A stretch of DNA of 64,000 bases from Nitratireductor aquimarinus (lineage in GTDB: Bacteria > Pseudomonadota > Alphaproteobacteria > Rhizobiales > Rhizobiaceae): NCBI RefSeq assembly GCF_017255295.1, contig NZ_JAFKDE010000012.1:57551-121550 (forward strand). The letters run 5' to 3'. The notes under the pieces are model-generated. The model saw nothing but the letters and a program-made list of their open reading frames with translations. It was not told the DNA's origin and ran no database searches. Every line of letters begins with the position of its first letter. The stretch's first letter is position 1. Positions 36,073 to 48,329 of the stretch are shown here, piece by piece. Both the position numbers and the translations under genes were made by a program.

Positions 36073-37170
36073 ATGTCAGTCCGCCGTCTCGCAGACGAAG
36101 CCGTCCAGCCCGAAAGCTTCGCATTCTCCTCCGCCATGAGCGGGGAGGTGAAGCGCTGGCTGGGCAAATACCCGCAGGACCGCAAGCAGTCGGCGGTGAT
36201 CCCGCTGCTCATGCTGGCGCAGGAGCAGGAAGGCTGGGTCACGCGCGCAGCCATCGAGCATGTGGCAGAAATGCTGGACATGCCGCTGATCCGTGTTCTG
36301 GAAGTGGCGACCTTCTACACCCAGTTCCAGCTCGCGCCGGTCGGCACGCGCGCCCACATCCAGGTCTGCGGCACCACGCCGTGCATGCTGCGTGGTTCGG
36401 GCGAGCTCATCGAGCTGTGCAAGAAGAAGATCAATCCCGAGCCGTTCCACCTCAATGAGGAAGGCACGCTGTCGTGGGAAGAAGTCGAGTGCCAGGGCGC
36501 ATGCGTCAACGCACCGATGGTCATGATCTTCAAGGACACCTATGAGGATCTGACGCCGCAGCGTCTCGAAGAGATCATCGATGCATTCGAGGCAGGCAAG
36601 GGCGACACGATCGAACCCGGTCCGCAGATCGACCGCATCTTCTCCGGTGCGGCTGGCGGTCTGACCGCGCTGACCGACGAGAAGGCCGTCACCGGCAAGG
36701 CGAAGGCTTCCTCTTCGAGGGCAGCCGCCACCGGGACGAAGGTTCCGCCGTCTCAGGCAGCCAAGCCCGACACGTCTGCAACCGTGACCGATCCGGCCAT
36801 CAAATCGCCGTCGCCGGTCAAGGCCGACAATGGTGCGACCTCTGCAACCGCCAAGAGCGCGCCGCAGAAGGCCGCGAAGCCGAGCCTTGAAGACAAGAAC
36901 CGCCCCGAAGGCATTGAGCGTCCGGCTGAAACGGACGATCTGAAGCTGATTTCCGGCGTCGGTCCGAAGATCGAAGGCATTCTGCACGAGATCGGCATTT
37001 TCACCTTTGCGCAGGTCGCAAAGTGGAAGAAGGCCGAGCGCGAGTGGGTTGACGGATATCTGAGTTTCCATGGCCGCATTGAGCGCGACGACTGGGTCAA
37101 GCAGGCCAAGGCGCTCGCCAAGGGCGGCGAAGCCGAATACATCAAGGTCTTCGGCAAGAAGCCGAGGTGA
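36073..37170 (+). CDS. nuoE: NADH-quinone oxidoreductase subunit E with C-terminal helix-hairpin-helix extension
   Basis: At 365 residues it is about twice the usual length. Residues 1-200 are the 24-kDa thioredoxin-like subunit with cluster N1a ligands in CGTTPCML and [12 protein letters not shown] low-complexity Ala/Lys/Ser/Pro linker (about 215-290) leads to a C-terminal module (292-365) with [15 protein letters not shown], a helix-hairpin-helix resembling nucleic-acid binding folds. From memory, rhizobial L21 ribosomal proteins carry a similar tail. The extension is not part of the canonical enzyme. Confidence 0.93.
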   Translation: MSVRRLADEAVQPESFAFSSAMSGEVKRWLGKYPQDRKQSAVIPLLMLAQEQEGWVTRAAIEHVAEMLDMPLIRVLEVATFYTQFQLAPVGTRAHIQVCGTTPCMLRGSGELIELCKKKINPEPFHLNEEGTLSWEEVECQGACVNAPMVMIFKDTYEDLTPQRLEEIIDAFEAGKGDTIEPGPQIDRIFSGAAGGLTALTDEKAVTGKAKASSSRAAATGTKVPPSQAAKPDTSATVTDPAIKSPSPVKADNGATSATAKSAPQKAAKPSLEDKNRPEGIERPAETDDLKLISGVGPKIEGILHEIGIFTFAQVAKWKKAEREWVDGYLSFHGRIERDDWVKQAKALAKGGEAEYIKVFGKKPR

Positions 37171-37181
37171 GGGACGAAGCC

Positions 37182-38486
37182 ATGCTCGCTGACAAGGACC
37201 GCATCTTTACCAATATCTACGGCCAGTTCGACCGTTCGCTGAAGGGCGCGCAGTCGCGCGGCCTCTGGGACAACACGAAGGGACTGGTCGACAAGGGCCG
37301 CGACTGGATCATCAACGAGATGAAGGCTTCGGGCCTGCGCGGGCGCGGTGGCGCCGGCTTCCCGACCGGTCTCAAATGGTCGTTCATGCCGAAAGAGCCG
37401 GGCGACCGTCCGCATTACCTCGTCGTCAATGCCGACGAGTCGGAGCCGGGCACCTGTAAAGACCGCGACATCATGCGCCACGATCCGCACACGCTGATCG
37501 AGGGCTGCCTGATCGCCGGCTTCGCCATGGGCGCGCACACCGCATACATCTATGTGCGTGGCGAATTCGTGCGTGAGCGCGAGGCGCTCGAGCGCGCCAT
37601 CGCCGAGTGCTACGACGCGGGCCTTCTGGGCAAGAACAACAAGTGCGGCTGGGACATGGACGTCTTCGTCCATCACGGCGCCGGCGCTTATATCTGCGGT
37701 GAGGAAACCGCGCTGCTCGAAAGCCTTGAAGGCAAGAAGGGCCAGCCGCGTCTCAAGCCGCCATTCCCGGCCAATGTCGGTCTCTATGGCTGCCCGACGA
37801 CCGTGAACAACGTCGAATCCATCGCCGTTGCGCCGACCATTCTGCGCCGCGGCGCGTCCTGGTTCTCCTCCTTCGGGCGGGAGAACAACAAAGGCACGAA
37901 GCTCTTCTGCATCTCCGGTCATGTGAACACGCCGTGCACGGTGGAAGAAGAGATGTCGATCCCGTTCCGCGAGCTGATTGAGCGCCATTGCGGCGGCATT
38001 CGCGGCGGCTGGGACAATCTTCTCGCAGTCATTCCGGGCGGCTCTTCGGTGCCGCTGGTGCCGGCGCACGAGATCATCGACACGCCGATGGACTTCGACA
38101 GCCTGCGCGAGCTGAAGTCGGGTCTGGGCACCGCCGCCGTGATCGTCATGGACAAGTCCACTGACATCGTGAAGGCGATTGCGCGGCTCTCCTACTTCTA
38201 CAAGCACGAGAGCTGCGGCCAGTGCACGCCGTGCCGTGAAGGCACCGGCTGGATGTGGCGTGTGATGGAGCGTCTGGTCGTCGGCCAGGCCCAGAAACAC
38301 GAAATCGACATGCTGCTCGACGTGACGAAGCAGGTGGAAGGACACACGATCTGCGCCCTTGGCGATGCGGCTGCATGGCCGATCCAGGGTCTCGTGCGTC
38401 ATTTCCGCCCGGAAATCGAGCGGCGTATCGACGAATTCACCCGCAATGGTCATCAGGTGCAGCCGGCACTGGTGGCAGCGGAATAA
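37182..38486 (+). CDS. nuoF: NADH-quinone oxidoreductase subunit F
   Basis: The 434-residue (51-kDa type) NADH-oxidising subunit. It binds FMN and NADH ([15 protein letters not shown] near residue 55, [16 protein letters not shown]) and cluster N3 ([12 protein letters not shown] plus a distal cysteine in HTICALGD). The ATG at 37182 is preferred; a GTG at 37167 overlapping the nuoE end is possible. It is cytoplasmic, at the tip of the peripheral arm. Confidence 0.97.
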   Translation: MLADKDRIFTNIYGQFDRSLKGAQSRGLWDNTKGLVDKGRDWIINEMKASGLRGRGGAGFPTGLKWSFMPKEPGDRPHYLVVNADESEPGTCKDRDIMRHDPHTLIEGCLIAGFAMGAHTAYIYVRGEFVREREALERAIAECYDAGLLGKNNKCGWDMDVFVHHGAGAYICGEETALLESLEGKKGQPRLKPPFPANVGLYGCPTTVNNVESIAVAPTILRRGASWFSSFGRENNKGTKLFCISGHVNTPCTVEEEMSIPFRELIERHCGGIRGGWDNLLAVIPGGSSVPLVPAHEIIDTPMDFDSLRELKSGLGTAAVIVMDKSTDIVKAIARLSYFYKHESCGQCTPCREGTGWMWRVMERLVVGQAQKHEIDMLLDVTKQVEGHTICALGDAAAWPIQGLVRHFRPEIERRIDEFTRNGHQVQPALVAAE

Positions 38487-38535
38487 GAGTGAAGATTTTG
38501 CTCCGGAAGGGGCGAGAGGCAAGCGGACAGCGACC

Positions 38536-40617
38536 ATGGCAAAATTGAAAGTCGACGGCACGGAGATCGAGGTTCCCGATCACTACACGCTGCTGCAGGC
38601 CGCCGAAGAGGCGGGCGCGGAGGTGCCGCGTTTCTGTTTTCATGAGCGTCTGTCGATCGCCGGCAACTGCCGTATGTGTCTGGTGGAAGTGAAGGGCGGA
38701 CCGCCCAAGCCGGCCGCATCCTGCGCCATGGGCGTGCGCGATCTGCGTCCCGGCCCGAATGGCGAGCCGCCGGAAGTGTTCACCAACACGCCGATGGTCA
38801 AGAAGGCCCGCGAAGGCGTGATGGAGTTCCTGCTCATCAACCATCCGCTCGATTGCCCGATCTGTGACCAGGGCGGCGAGTGCGATCTGCAGGACCAGGC
38901 GATGGCCTTCGGCGTGGATTCTTCGCGCTACAAGGAAAACAAGCGCGCCGTCGAAGACAAATATATCGGACCGCTCGTGAAGACGATCATGACGCGCTGC
39001 ATTCACTGCACGCGCTGCGTTCGCTTCACCACCGAAGTGGCCGGCATTTCCGAGCTTGGCCTGATCGGCCGCGGCGAGGATGCCGAGATCACCACCTATC
39101 TCGAGCACGCGATGACGTCCGAGCTGCAGGGCAACGTGATCGACCTTTGTCCGGTCGGCGCGCTGACCTCCAAGCCCTACGCCTTCCAGGCGCGTCCGTG
39201 GGAGCTGAACAAGACCCAGTCCATCGACGTGATGGATGCGGTCGGCTCGGCCATCCGCGTCGACACGCGTGGCCGTGAAGTCATGCGCGTCATGCCGCGC
39301 ATCAATGAGGCGGTTAACGAGGAGTGGATCTCCGACAAGTCGCGCTTCATCTGGGACGGCCTGCGCACGCAGCGCCTCGACCGCCCCTATGTGCGCAAGG
39401 ACAACCGTCTGCAGCCGGCCTCCTGGGGCGAGGCGTTCGACGCCATCGCCAGGGCCGTTTCCGCAACGACGTCCGACAGGATCGGCGCGATTGCCGGCGA
39501 TCTGGCAGCCGTAGAGGAAATGTACGCGCTCAAGGCGCTGATGCAGTCGCTCGGTTCCCCGAACTACGATTGCCGTCAGGATGGCGCAGCACTCGATCCG
39601 GCGCTTGGCCGTGCAGGCTATGTGTTCAACCCGACCATCGAAGGCATCGAGGATGCTGACGCGCTTCTGATCATTGGCGCAAATCCGCGCTTCGAGGCTT
39701 CGGTTCTCAATGCCCGCATCCGCAAGCGCTGGCGCATGGGCGATTTCCCGGTCGGCGTGATCGGCGAGATGGGTGACCTGCGTTACGATTACGACATGCT
39801 GGGCACTGGAGCGGACACGCTGCAGGAGCTGGTAGACGGCAAGGGCAAGTTCGCTTCCGTTCTGAAGAAGGCAAAGCGGCCGATGATCGTGGTCGGGCAG
39901 GGGGCTCTGGCCCGCACCGACGGCGCAGCCATTCTCGGTCTCGCAGCCAAGCTCGCCGGTTCCGTCAACGCCGTGTCCGACGAGTGGAACGGTTTTGCCG
40001 TTCTGCACACGGCGGCAGCCCGCGTCGGCGGTCTCGACCTCGGCTTCGTGCCGGGGCAGGGCGGCAAGGACGCGAATGGCATGATGGGCGCACTGGACGT
40101 GCTCTTCCTGCTCGGCGCAGACGAAATCGACATGAACGCCATCGGCGACGCCTTCACCGTTTACATCGGCACCCATGGTGACGCCGGCGCACACCGCGCC
40201 GATGTCATCCTGCCGGCAGCCACCTATACGGAGAAGTCCGGCACCTATGTGAACACCGAGGGCCGGGTGCAGATGGGCAACCGCGCCGGTTTCGCACCGG
40301 GCGAGGCAAAGGAAGACTGGGCCATTCTTCGGGCGCTGTCCGATGTGCTTGGCCACAGGCTTCCGTTCGACTCGCTGGCTGCCCTGCGCGCCGCGCTTTA
40401 TGCCGAATTCCCGCATTTCGCAGCCATCGACACGGTCGCTCCGGCCGATCCGGCTGCTATCGAGAAGCTCGCCAGGCTTGGCGGGCGTCTGACCAAGGCT
40501 CCCTTCACCTCGCCGGTGAAGGACTTCTATCTGACCAATCCGATTGCCCGCGCGTCGGCCGTCATGGCCGAATGTTCGGCGCTGGCGCGTGGCGAACTGA
40601 AACAGGCGGCCGAGTAG
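38536..40617 (+). CDS. nuoG: NADH-quinone oxidoreductase subunit G
   Basis: The 693-residue (75-kDa type) iron-sulfur subunit. The N-terminal ferredoxin part has CRMCLVEV for cluster N1b, then [18 protein letters not shown] (N5 region) and [12 protein letters not shown] (N4 region). The rest is a molybdopterin-oxidoreductase-like domain without cofactor. The start at 38536 gives [15 protein letters not shown]; the 49 bp after nuoF have no other gene. nuoH follows after 6 bp. Confidence 0.97.
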   Translation: MAKLKVDGTEIEVPDHYTLLQAAEEAGAEVPRFCFHERLSIAGNCRMCLVEVKGGPPKPAASCAMGVRDLRPGPNGEPPEVFTNTPMVKKAREGVMEFLLINHPLDCPICDQGGECDLQDQAMAFGVDSSRYKENKRAVEDKYIGPLVKTIMTRCIHCTRCVRFTTEVAGISELGLIGRGEDAEITTYLEHAMTSELQGNVIDLCPVGALTSKPYAFQARPWELNKTQSIDVMDAVGSAIRVDTRGREVMRVMPRINEAVNEEWISDKSRFIWDGLRTQRLDRPYVRKDNRLQPASWGEAFDAIARAVSATTSDRIGAIAGDLAAVEEMYALKALMQSLGSPNYDCRQDGAALDPALGRAGYVFNPTIEGIEDADALLIIGANPRFEASVLNARIRKRWRMGDFPVGVIGEMGDLRYDYDMLGTGADTLQELVDGKGKFASVLKKAKRPMIVVGQGALARTDGAAILGLAAKLAGSVNAVSDEWNGFAVLHTAAARVGGLDLGFVPGQGGKDANGMMGALDVLFLLGADEIDMNAIGDAFTVYIGTHGDAGAHRADVILPAATYTEKSGTYVNTEGRVQMGNRAGFAPGEAKEDWAILRALSDVLGHRLPFDSLAALRAALYAEFPHFAAIDTVAPADPAAIEKLARLGGRLTKAPFTSPVKDFYLTNPIARASAVMAECSALARGELKQAAE

Positions 40618-40623
40618 AGACGA

Positions 40624-41667
40624 ATGGATACCTTCTTTTCAACCTACGTCCTTCCGGGGCTTCTGATCCTTCTGCAGTCGGTGGCGATGATCGTCATCCT
40701 GCTGGTTTTCGTCGCCTATATCCTCTACGCCGACCGTAAGATCTGGGCGGCCGTTCAGCGTCGTCGCGGTCCGAACGTGGTCGGTCCGTGGGGCCTGTTC
40801 CAGGCGTTCGCCGACCTCTTCAAGTTCGTCTTCAAGGAGCCGGTCATTCCGTCCGGCGCCAACAAGGGCGTCTTCCTGCTCGCGCCGATGGTGGCTTCCG
40901 TGCTCGCCATCTCGGCCTGGGCGGTGATCCCGGTCGCGGAAGGCTGGGCCATTGCCGACGTCAACATCGGCATTCTCTATGTCTTCGCCATCGCCTCGCT
41001 CGAGGTTTACGGCGTGATCATGGGCGGCTGGGCCTCGAACTCGAAATATCCGTTTCTCGGCGCGCTGCGCTCGGCGGCGCAGATGGTCTCCTACGAAGTC
41101 TCCATCGGCTTCGTGATGGTCACGGTTCTGCTCACGGTCGGCTCGCTCAACCTGACGGACATCGTCCTGTCGCAGGGCACCGGTCTTGGCACCATGGTCG
41201 GCCTGCCGAACTCGTTCCTCGACTGGAACTGGCTCGTGCTGTTCCCGATGTTCATCGTGTTCTTCATCTCCGCTCTTGCCGAGACGAACCGTCCGCCCTT
41301 CGATCTGGTCGAAGCGGAATCTGAGCTCGTGGCCGGTCACATGATCGAGTACTCCTCGACGCCGTTCCTGCTCTTCTTCCTTGGCGAGTATGTAGCCATC
41401 GTCCTGATGTGCGCGCTCACCACCATCCTGTTCCTGGGTGGCTGGCTGCCGCCGTTCGACTTCGCTCCCTTCACCTGGGTGCCGGGCGTCATCTGGTTCG
41501 TCCTCAAGGTCTGCCTCGTGTTCTTCATGTTCTCGCTGGTGAAGGCCTTTGTCCCGCGCTACCGCTACGACCAGCTCATGCGTCTTGGCTGGAAAGTGTT
41601 CCTGCCGCTGTCGCTGTTCATGGTTGTCGCAACCGCGGCCTTCCTGAAATTCACGGGGATGGCATGA
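40624..41667 (+). CDS. nuoH: NADH-quinone oxidoreductase subunit H
   Basis: A 347-residue membrane subunit with eight transmembrane helices at the junction between the two arms; it forms part of the quinone entry site. The signatures [22 protein letters not shown] and [22 protein letters not shown] are intact. It is the ND1 homologue. A short 43-bp gap with GGAG precedes nuoI. Confidence 0.97.
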   Translation: MDTFFSTYVLPGLLILLQSVAMIVILLVFVAYILYADRKIWAAVQRRRGPNVVGPWGLFQAFADLFKFVFKEPVIPSGANKGVFLLAPMVASVLAISAWAVIPVAEGWAIADVNIGILYVFAIASLEVYGVIMGGWASNSKYPFLGALRSAAQMVSYEVSIGFVMVTVLLTVGSLNLTDIVLSQGTGLGTMVGLPNSFLDWNWLVLFPMFIVFFISALAETNRPPFDLVEAESELVAGHMIEYSSTPFLLFFLGEYVAIVLMCALTTILFLGGWLPPFDFAPFTWVPGVIWFVLKVCLVFFMFSLVKAFVPRYRYDQLMRLGWKVFLPLSLFMVVATAAFLKFTGMA

Positions 41668-41710
41668 TCATGGCCATCATCCATTCTGAAACGCGTTTCG
41701 GAGAAAAACG

Positions 41711-42202
41711 ATGACTGCGCTTGCTCAGGCCGCGAAATCGCTGCTTCTCAAAGAGTTCGTCGGGGCTGTCATCCTGTCCATGCGCCAGTTCTTCGCGCCC
41801 AAATACACGTTGAACTACCCGCATGAAAAAGGTCCGGTGAGCCCGCGCTTCCGTGGCGAGCATGCGCTGCGCCGCTATCCCAATGGTGAAGAGCGGTGCA
41901 TCGCGTGCAAGCTGTGCGAGGCCATCTGCCCGGCTCAGGCCATCACCATCGAGGCCGGTCCGCGCCGCAATGACGGCACCCGCCGCACGGTGCGCTACGA
42001 CATCGACATGGTGAAGTGCATCTATTGCGGCTTCTGTCAGGAGGCCTGCCCGGTCGACGCCATCGTCGAGGGGCCGAACTTCGAATTCGCGACGGAAACG
42101 CGCGAAGAGCTTTACTACGACAAGGACAAGCTGCTCGCCAATGGCGACCGGTGGGAGCGAGAGCTGGCGCGCAACATCGCGCTGGACGCACCATACCGGT
42201 GA
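41711..42202 (+). CDS. nuoI: NADH-quinone oxidoreductase subunit I
   Basis: A 163-residue (23-kDa type) ferredoxin-like subunit with two 4Fe-4S clusters (N6a, N6b): [12 protein letters not shown] and [12 protein letters not shown]. An amphipathic N-terminal helix associates with the membrane. It starts after GGAGAAAAACG. The gap to nuoJ is unusually long (223 bp) and contains a hairpin, dividing the operon into a peripheral-arm and a membrane-arm part. Confidence 0.97.
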   Translation: MTALAQAAKSLLLKEFVGAVILSMRQFFAPKYTLNYPHEKGPVSPRFRGEHALRRYPNGEERCIACKLCEAICPAQAITIEAGPRRNDGTRRTVRYDIDMVKCIYCGFCQEACPVDAIVEGPNFEFATETREELYYDKDKLLANGDRWERELARNIALDAPYR

Positions 42203-42302
42203 CGGTTTGACCCGTGGACGGGGGCAGGGCGCCCGTCTACAGCTGCCCCGCTCGAGGCGATCCGCATTCGGATCGGGGCATCGAGACTAATTCGCAGGCG
42301 GC

Positions 42303-42325
42303 AGCCGGCTTCACGCAAGCCGGCT
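42303..42325 (+). promoter_or_regulatory. Perfect 9-bp hairpin in the nuoI-nuoJ gap
   Basis: AGCCGGCTT/AAGCCGGCT with a 5-nt loop, no T-run. It lies in the only long gap of the operon and may be a processing, stability or partial-termination element. Confidence 0.45.
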
Positions 42326-42425
42326 TGCAGTCTAGGAACACGCTAATTTGACGCTCGGCCTGGCCGGGCGGATCGCAGAAGCCGGGCGTTATGCTTCGGC
42401 AGGCTAGCTAGGTACCGAGGGAACC

Positions 42426-43046
42426 ATGCTGACAGGACTTGAGGCGATTTTCTTTTATCTGTTCGCCTTCCTAACCGTGGCGGCGGCCTTTATGGTCATT
42501 TCCGCGCGCAATCCCGTGCATTCGGTGCTCTATCTGATCGTCGCGTTCTTCAACTCGGCCGGTCTCTTCCTTCTTACGGGCGCTGAGTTTCTGGCCTTCA
42601 TCATGCTGGTCGTCTATGTCGGCGCGGTTGCCGTGCTGTTCCTGTTCGTCGTCATGATGCTGGATGTGGACTTCGCGGAGCTGAAGCGCGGTGCGCTGCA
42701 ATATGCTCCGGTCGGCGCGCTGGTGGGCATCATCCTGGCTGCGGAGCTGATCGTCGTTCTCGGCGGTTATGCATTCGCGCCGGAGATCGCAGGCGAGGTC
42801 GCCCAGCCGACGCCGCCGATCGATGTGCGCCACAACACGGCAGCGCTCGGCGATATCCTCTACACGGATTACATCCACTACTTCCAGATCGCCGGCATGG
42901 TGCTGCTGGTCGCCATGATCGGCGCCATCGTGCTCACGCTGCGCCACAAGGAAAACGTCAAGCGGCAGGACATCACTGCCCAGGTGGCGCGCACCCCTGA
43001 GACGGCGATCGAGATCAAGAAAGTCGAAACGGGCGAGGGAATCTGA
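42426..43046 (+). CDS. nuoJ: NADH-quinone oxidoreductase subunit J
   Basis: A 206-residue membrane-arm subunit (ND6 homologue) with five transmembrane helices, including [23 protein letters not shown], whose third helix carries the pi-bulge implicated in coupling. GAGGGAACC precedes the ATG. It is followed 2 bp later by nuoK. Confidence 0.96.
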   Translation: MLTGLEAIFFYLFAFLTVAAAFMVISARNPVHSVLYLIVAFFNSAGLFLLTGAEFLAFIMLVVYVGAVAVLFLFVVMMLDVDFAELKRGALQYAPVGALVGIILAAELIVVLGGYAFAPEIAGEVAQPTPPIDVRHNTAALGDILYTDYIHYFQIAGMVLLVAMIGAIVLTLRHKENVKRQDITAQVARTPETAIEIKKVETGEGI

Positions 43047-43048
43047 TC

Positions 43049-43360
43049 ATGCTGGAAATCGGCATTGCACACTATCTGACCGTCTCGGCGATCCTGTTCA
43101 CGCTCGGCGTGTTCGGCATCTTCCTCAACCGGAAGAACGTCATCATCATCCTGATGTCGGTCGAGCTCATCCTGCTTGCGGTCAACCTGAACTTCGTCGC
43201 CTTCTCCTCGGTTCTTGGAGATCTGGTCGGCCAGGTTTTCGCGCTTTTCGTTCTCACCGTCGCGGCGGCGGAAGCCGCGATCGGCCTTGCCATTCTCGTC
43301 GTCTTCTTCCGCAACCGCGGCACCATTGCCGTCGAAGACATCAACATGATGAAGGGCTGA
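43049..43360 (+). CDS. nuoK: NADH-quinone oxidoreductase subunit K
   Basis: A 103-residue subunit (ND4L homologue) with three transmembrane helices. The conserved membrane glutamates are in [14 protein letters not shown] and in the [13 protein letters not shown] helix, both needed for the proton path. nuoL starts 10 bp after the stop. Confidence 0.97.
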   Translation: MLEIGIAHYLTVSAILFTLGVFGIFLNRKNVIIILMSVELILLAVNLNFVAFSSVLGDLVGQVFALFVLTVAAAEAAIGLAILVVFFRNRGTIAVEDINMMKG

Positions 43361-43370
43361 GCATACGGCC

Positions 43371-45356
43371 ATGTATCAAGCGATCGTATTTCTCCCGCTT
43401 ATCGGCTTTCTGATCGCCGGGCTGTTCGGCCGCTCCATCGGCGCGAAGGCTTCCGAGCTGATCACAAGCGGCCTGATGGTAATCACCGCGCTTCTGTCCT
43501 GGGTGGCCTTCTTCTCGGTGGCTCTGGGCAGCGGCGAGGCGTTCACCGTTCCGCTTCTTTCCTTCATCACCTCGGGCAATCTGGATGTGTCCTGGGCGAT
43601 CCGCGTGGACACGCTCACCGCCGTCATGCTCATCGTGGTCAACACGGTGTCGGCGCTGGTGCACATCTACTCGATCGGCTACATGCATCACGACCCGCAT
43701 CGGCCGCGCTTCTTCGCCTATCTGTCGCTGTTCACCTTCGCCATGCTCATGCTGGTGACCTCCGACAATCTGGTGCAGATGTTCTTCGGCTGGGAAGGCG
43801 TTGGTCTTGCCTCCTACCTGCTGATCGGTTTCTGGTTCAAGAAGCCCTCGGCCAATGCCGCCGCCATGAAGGCCTTCGTCGTCAACCGTGTTGGTGACTT
43901 CGGCTTCCTGCTCGGCATCTTCGGCATCTACATGCTGTTCGGCTCGGTCAATTTCAGCACCATCTTCGCCAATGCCGCTACCTATCTGCCGGCTGAAGGC
44001 GCAGAAGCGGGCGAACCTGTCCTGACCTTCCTCGGCTACGCGCTCGACAAGGGCGGGGCGCTGACGGCCGTGTGTCTTCTTCTGTTCATGGGCGCCATGG
44101 GCAAGTCGGCGCAGGTGCCGCTGCACACCTGGCTTCCGGACGCCATGGAAGGCCCGACGCCGGTTTCCGCACTCATTCACGCCGCCACCATGGTCACCGC
44201 CGGTGTCTTCATGGTTGCGCGCCTGTCGCCGGTTTTCGAACTGTCGCACACCGCGCTCACGGTGGTCACCTTCGTCGGCGCGTTCACGGCCTTCTTCGCC
44301 GCGACCGTCGGTCTGGTGCAGAACGACATCAAGCGCGTGATCGCCTATTCGACCTGTTCGCAGCTCGGCTACATGTTCGTGGCGCTCGGCACGGGCTTCT
44401 ATAGCGCGGCCATCTTCCATCTGTTCACGCACGCCTTCTTCAAGGCTCTGCTGTTCCTTGGTTCCGGTTCGGTCATCCACGCCGTTTCCGACGAGCAGGA
44501 CATGCGCAAGATGGGCGGCCTTCGCAAGCTGATCCCGCAGACCTACTGGATGATGATCATCGGCACGATCGCGCTGACCGGCGTGGGCATCCCGATGACG
44601 GTCATCGGCACGGCAGGCTTCTTCTCCAAGGACGCCATCATCGAAGGTGCGTTCGCGGGCGAGAACTACTTCGCGATGTTCGCCTTCGTCATGCTCACCA
44701 TCGCAGCCGTGTTCACCAGCTTCTATTCCTGGCGTCTGATCTTCATGACCTTCCATGGCAAGCCGCGGGCTTCCGCCGATGTCATGAGCCATGTTCATGA
44801 ATCGCCGCTGGTCATGCTGGTGCCGCTGTTCATCCTCGCCGTTGGCGCACTGTTCGCAGGCGTTGCCTTCAAGGGCTTCTTCATCGGCGATGCCTATGAC
44901 CAGTTCTGGAAGGGCGCCCTGTTCACGCTGCCGGGCAACCACATGCTGGAAGAGTTCCACCATGTTCCGGTCTGGGTGAAGCTTGCTCCGTTCGTCGCCA
45001 TGCTTCTCGGCCTCTACGTCGCCTGGGTCTACTACATCCGTTCGCCCGAGCGTCCGAAGCGGCTCGCCAAGCAGTTCAGCGGTCTCTACGCATTCCTGCT
45101 GAACAAGTGGTACTTCGACGAGCTCTATGACTTCCTGTTCGTTCGCCCGGCGATGCGCCTTGGCCGCTTCCTCTGGAAGAAGGGCGACGGCGCCGTCATC
45201 GACGGCCTCGGCCCGGACGGAATTTCGGCCCGGGTGGTCGATGTGACCAACCGGATCGTCAAGCTGCAGAGCGGCTATCTCTATCACTACGCCTTCGCCA
45301 TGCTCATCGGCGTTGCGGCCCTCGTTACCTGGATGATGCTCGGAGGCACGTTCTAA
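43371..45356 (+). CDS. nuoL: NADH-quinone oxidoreductase subunit L
   Basis: The 661-residue distal antiporter-like subunit (ND5 homologue), with about 15-16 transmembrane helices and the long lateral helix at the C-terminus. It carries the [17 protein letters not shown] motif with the key glutamate, and [15 protein letters not shown]. Each antiporter-like subunit is proposed to move one proton. nuoM follows after 3 bp. Confidence 0.97.
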   Translation: MYQAIVFLPLIGFLIAGLFGRSIGAKASELITSGLMVITALLSWVAFFSVALGSGEAFTVPLLSFITSGNLDVSWAIRVDTLTAVMLIVVNTVSALVHIYSIGYMHHDPHRPRFFAYLSLFTFAMLMLVTSDNLVQMFFGWEGVGLASYLLIGFWFKKPSANAAAMKAFVVNRVGDFGFLLGIFGIYMLFGSVNFSTIFANAATYLPAEGAEAGEPVLTFLGYALDKGGALTAVCLLLFMGAMGKSAQVPLHTWLPDAMEGPTPVSALIHAATMVTAGVFMVARLSPVFELSHTALTVVTFVGAFTAFFAATVGLVQNDIKRVIAYSTCSQLGYMFVALGTGFYSAAIFHLFTHAFFKALLFLGSGSVIHAVSDEQDMRKMGGLRKLIPQTYWMMIIGTIALTGVGIPMTVIGTAGFFSKDAIIEGAFAGENYFAMFAFVMLTIAAVFTSFYSWRLIFMTFHGKPRASADVMSHVHESPLVMLVPLFILAVGALFAGVAFKGFFIGDAYDQFWKGALFTLPGNHMLEEFHHVPVWVKLAPFVAMLLGLYVAWVYYIRSPERPKRLAKQFSGLYAFLLNKWYFDELYDFLFVRPAMRLGRFLWKKGDGAVIDGLGPDGISARVVDVTNRIVKLQSGYLYHYAFAMLIGVAALVTWMMLGGTF

Positions 45357-45359
45357 GCC

Positions 45360-46874
45360 ATGACCGACTGGCCAATTCTTTCCACGGTCACCTTCCTGCC
45401 GCTGGTGGGTGCGCTTTTGATCCTCCTTATCCGGGAGGATGGCGCAGGTGCGCGCCGGAACATTCGCAATGTTGCGCTTTTGACGACGGTCTTCACCTTC
45501 GTCCTGTCGCTCTTCATCTGGGCTGGCTTCGATCCGTCGACGCCCAGCTTCCAGATGGTCGAGAAGCGCGAGTGGATCGGTTCCGGCATTGCCTATCACA
45601 TGGGTGTCGACGGCATCTCGATGCTGTTCGTCATCCTCACGACCTTCCTCATGCCGCTGTGTATCCTGGCGAGCTGGAATTCGGTCGAGCACCGCGTCAA
45701 GGAATACATGATCGCGTTCCTGATCCTGGAAACGCTCATGATCGGCGTGTTCTGCGCCCTCGACATCGTGCTCTTCTACGTCTTCTTCGAGGCGGGCCTC
45801 ATTCCGATGTTCATCATCATCGGCGTGTGGGGCGGCAAGCGTCGCGTTTATGCCAGCTTCAAGTTCTTCCTCTACACGCTTCTGGGATCGGTTCTGATGC
45901 TGATCGCCATGATGGCGATGTACTGGGAAGCCGGCACGACCGACATTCCGACGCTGCTCACGCACGTCTTCCCGTCGGGGATGCAATATTGGCTATGGTT
46001 CGCCTTCTTCGCATCCTTCGCGGTGAAGATGCCGATGTGGCCGGTCCACACCTGGTTGCCCGACGCGCACGTTGAAGCGCCGACGGCGGGCTCGGTCATT
46101 CTGGCGGGCATTCTCCTGAAAATGGGCGGCTACGGCTTCCTGCGTTTCTCGCTGCCCATGTTCCCGGTCGCCTCCATCGATCTTGCGCCTCTGGTGTTCG
46201 CGCTGTCCGTCATCGCCATCGTCTACACGTCGCTGGTGGCGCTGATGCAGGAGGACATCAAGAAGCTGATCGCCTACTCGTCGGTCGCCCATATGGGCTT
46301 CGTCACCATGGGTATCTTCGCCATGAACGAGCAGGGCGTGCAGGGCGCGATCTTCCAGATGCTCTCGCATGGTCTGGTCTCGGGCGCGCTCTTCCTGTGT
46401 GTCGGCGTCATTTATGACCGCATGCACACCCGCGAGATCGCGGCCTATGGCGGCCTCGTGAACAACATGCCCAAATACGCCACGGTGTTCATGATCTTCA
46501 CCATGGCCAATGTGGGCCTGCCGGGCACCAGCGGGTTTGTCGGCGAGTTCCTGACGCTTCTGTCGGTGTTCAAGGTCAACACCTGGGTGGCTTTCTTCGC
46601 CACGACCGGCGTGATCCTGTCGGCAGCCTATGCACTGTGGCTCTATCGCCGCGTGGTCTTCGGCTCGCTCACCAAGGAAAGCCTGAAGGGCATGCTCGAC
46701 CTCTCCGCGCGTGAGAAGCTCATCCTCTACCCGCTTGTGGTTCTGGTGATCTTCTTCGGTGTCTACCCGGCACCGCTCCTCGATGCGACGGCGGTTTCGG
46801 TCGAAGCGCTTGTGAATAATGTCTCCCTGTCGGCCGACATGGCACGGGAAGCGGCAGCAGCTGCCGCGCAGTAA
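45360..46874 (+). CDS. nuoM: NADH-quinone oxidoreductase subunit M
   Basis: A 504-residue antiporter-like subunit (ND4 homologue), about 14 transmembrane helices, with [21 protein letters not shown] holding the coupling glutamate and the [23 protein letters not shown] lysine helix. It is 15 bp from nuoN and lies within the nuoL-nuoM-nuoN series that arose by duplication. Confidence 0.97.
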   Translation: MTDWPILSTVTFLPLVGALLILLIREDGAGARRNIRNVALLTTVFTFVLSLFIWAGFDPSTPSFQMVEKREWIGSGIAYHMGVDGISMLFVILTTFLMPLCILASWNSVEHRVKEYMIAFLILETLMIGVFCALDIVLFYVFFEAGLIPMFIIIGVWGGKRRVYASFKFFLYTLLGSVLMLIAMMAMYWEAGTTDIPTLLTHVFPSGMQYWLWFAFFASFAVKMPMWPVHTWLPDAHVEAPTAGSVILAGILLKMGGYGFLRFSLPMFPVASIDLAPLVFALSVIAIVYTSLVALMQEDIKKLIAYSSVAHMGFVTMGIFAMNEQGVQGAIFQMLSHGLVSGALFLCVGVIYDRMHTREIAAYGGLVNNMPKYATVFMIFTMANVGLPGTSGFVGEFLTLLSVFKVNTWVAFFATTGVILSAAYALWLYRRVVFGSLTKESLKGMLDLSAREKLILYPLVVLVIFFGVYPAPLLDATAVSVEALVNNVSLSADMAREAAAAAAQ

Positions 46875-46889
46875 ACGGAACGAAAGCGA

Positions 46890-48326
46890 ATGACGCCTGA
46901 TCTGACGATAAGCCTGATCCTTGCAACGCCGGAGCTGATTCTGGCGGTGGGCGCTATGGCGCTCCTGATGGTCGGTGTCTTTTCCGGCCCCCGTGCCAAC
47001 TCCACCGTGACCGGTCTTGCGGTCGCGCTTCTGGTCGCCGTGATCGCGCTGATGGTCGTGTTCCCGGCCGATGGCCGCGCCTTTGGCGGGGCCTTCGTGA
47101 GCGATGGCTTTGCCCGCTTCATGAAGATCCTGACGCTGGTCGGCTCGGTCGTGACGCTGGTCATGTCGGTCGGTTTCGCCAAGGCCGAGAAGTTCGACAA
47201 GTTCGAGTTCCCGGTTCTCATCATGCTGGCCACGCTCGGCATGATGCTGATGATCTCGGCCAATGACATGATCGCGCTCTACATGGGCCTCGAGCTTCAG
47301 TCGCTCGCGCTCTATGTGGTCGCCGCCATCAACCGCGACAGCGCCCGTTCCACCGAGGCCGGCCTCAAGTACTTCGTGCTTGGCGCGCTTTCCTCGGGCA
47401 TGATGCTGTACGGTATCTCGCTGGTCTACGGCTTCACCGGCAACACCGGCTTTGACGTCATCGCGGCAACGCTGACGGGTGCGGAGCGCGAGCTTGGCCT
47501 CGTCTTCGGTCTGGTGTTCGTGCTTGCCGGTCTCGCCTTCAAGATCTCGGCCGTGCCGTTCCACATGTGGACGCCGGACGTCTATGAAGGTGCGCCGACG
47601 CCGGTCACCGCCTTCTTCGCGGCTGCGCCGAAGATGGCCGCCATGGCGCTTCTGGTGCGCGTCACCATGAGCGCGTTCGAGCCGATTGCCAGCGACTGGC
47701 AGCAGATCATCATCTTCGTGTCGATCGCTTCCATGGTTCTGGGCGCGTTCGCCGCCATCGGTCAGCGCAACATCAAGCGTCTGATGGCCTATTCGTCCAT
47801 CGGTCACGTCGGTTACGCGCTGGTCGGCCTTGCCGCCAATTCGGAAGCAGGCGTTGCCGGTGTTGCGATCTACATGCTGATCTATCTGGCCATGACGCTC
47901 GGCACCTTTGCCGTCATCCTGGCGATGCGCCGCAACGACGCCAATGTCGAGCAGATCGACGATCTGGCAGGTCTGTCGACCACCAATCCGATGATGGCGA
48001 CGGTCATGACCATCCTCATGTTCTCGCTGGCCGGCATTCCGCCGCTCGCGGGCTTCTGGGGCAAGTGGTTCGTGTTCCTTCCCGCCATTCAGGCCGGGCT
48101 CTATCCGCTCGCCGTGATCGGTCTCGTCGCTTCCGTGGTCAGCGCGTTCTACTATCTGCGCGTCATCAAGATCATGTGGTTTGACGAGAGCTCGGGTGCG
48201 TTCCAGCCGATGGCAGGCGAGCTGCGCTTCGTCATGCTCCTGTCGGGCGCATTCGTCCTGCTCTATGCCGTGATCGCTGGCCCCGTCGGCCGCATTGCCG
48301 AGGCTGCCGCAAAGACCTTCTTCTAG
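46890..48326 (+). CDS. nuoN: NADH-quinone oxidoreductase subunit N
   Basis: The 478-residue third antiporter-like subunit (ND2 homologue) with 14 transmembrane helices: [38 protein letters not shown] and the [14 protein letters not shown] helix are intact. It ends the nuo genes. birA follows after only 3 bp, so the transcript continues into the next group. Confidence 0.97.
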   Translation: MTPDLTISLILATPELILAVGAMALLMVGVFSGPRANSTVTGLAVALLVAVIALMVVFPADGRAFGGAFVSDGFARFMKILTLVGSVVTLVMSVGFAKAEKFDKFEFPVLIMLATLGMMLMISANDMIALYMGLELQSLALYVVAAINRDSARSTEAGLKYFVLGALSSGMMLYGISLVYGFTGNTGFDVIAATLTGAERELGLVFGLVFVLAGLAFKISAVPFHMWTPDVYEGAPTPVTAFFAAAPKMAAMALLVRVTMSAFEPIASDWQQIIIFVSIASMVLGAFAAIGQRNIKRLMAYSSIGHVGYALVGLAANSEAGVAGVAIYMLIYLAMTLGTFAVILAMRRNDANVEQIDDLAGLSTTNPMMATVMTILMFSLAGIPPLAGFWGKWFVFLPAIQAGLYPLAVIGLVASVVSAFYYLRVIKIMWFDESSGAFQPMAGELRFVMLLSGAFVLLYAVIAGPVGRIAEAAAKTFF

Positions 48327-48329
48327 GTC

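Noticed and set aside
43341..45986. A long antisense frame (about 880 codons) across nuoL and nuoM
   Set aside because: Same effect; composition dominated by Glu, Arg, His and Asp with no recognisable motif. Similar shadows over nuoN, rnj, nuoG and argC-speB were also left out.
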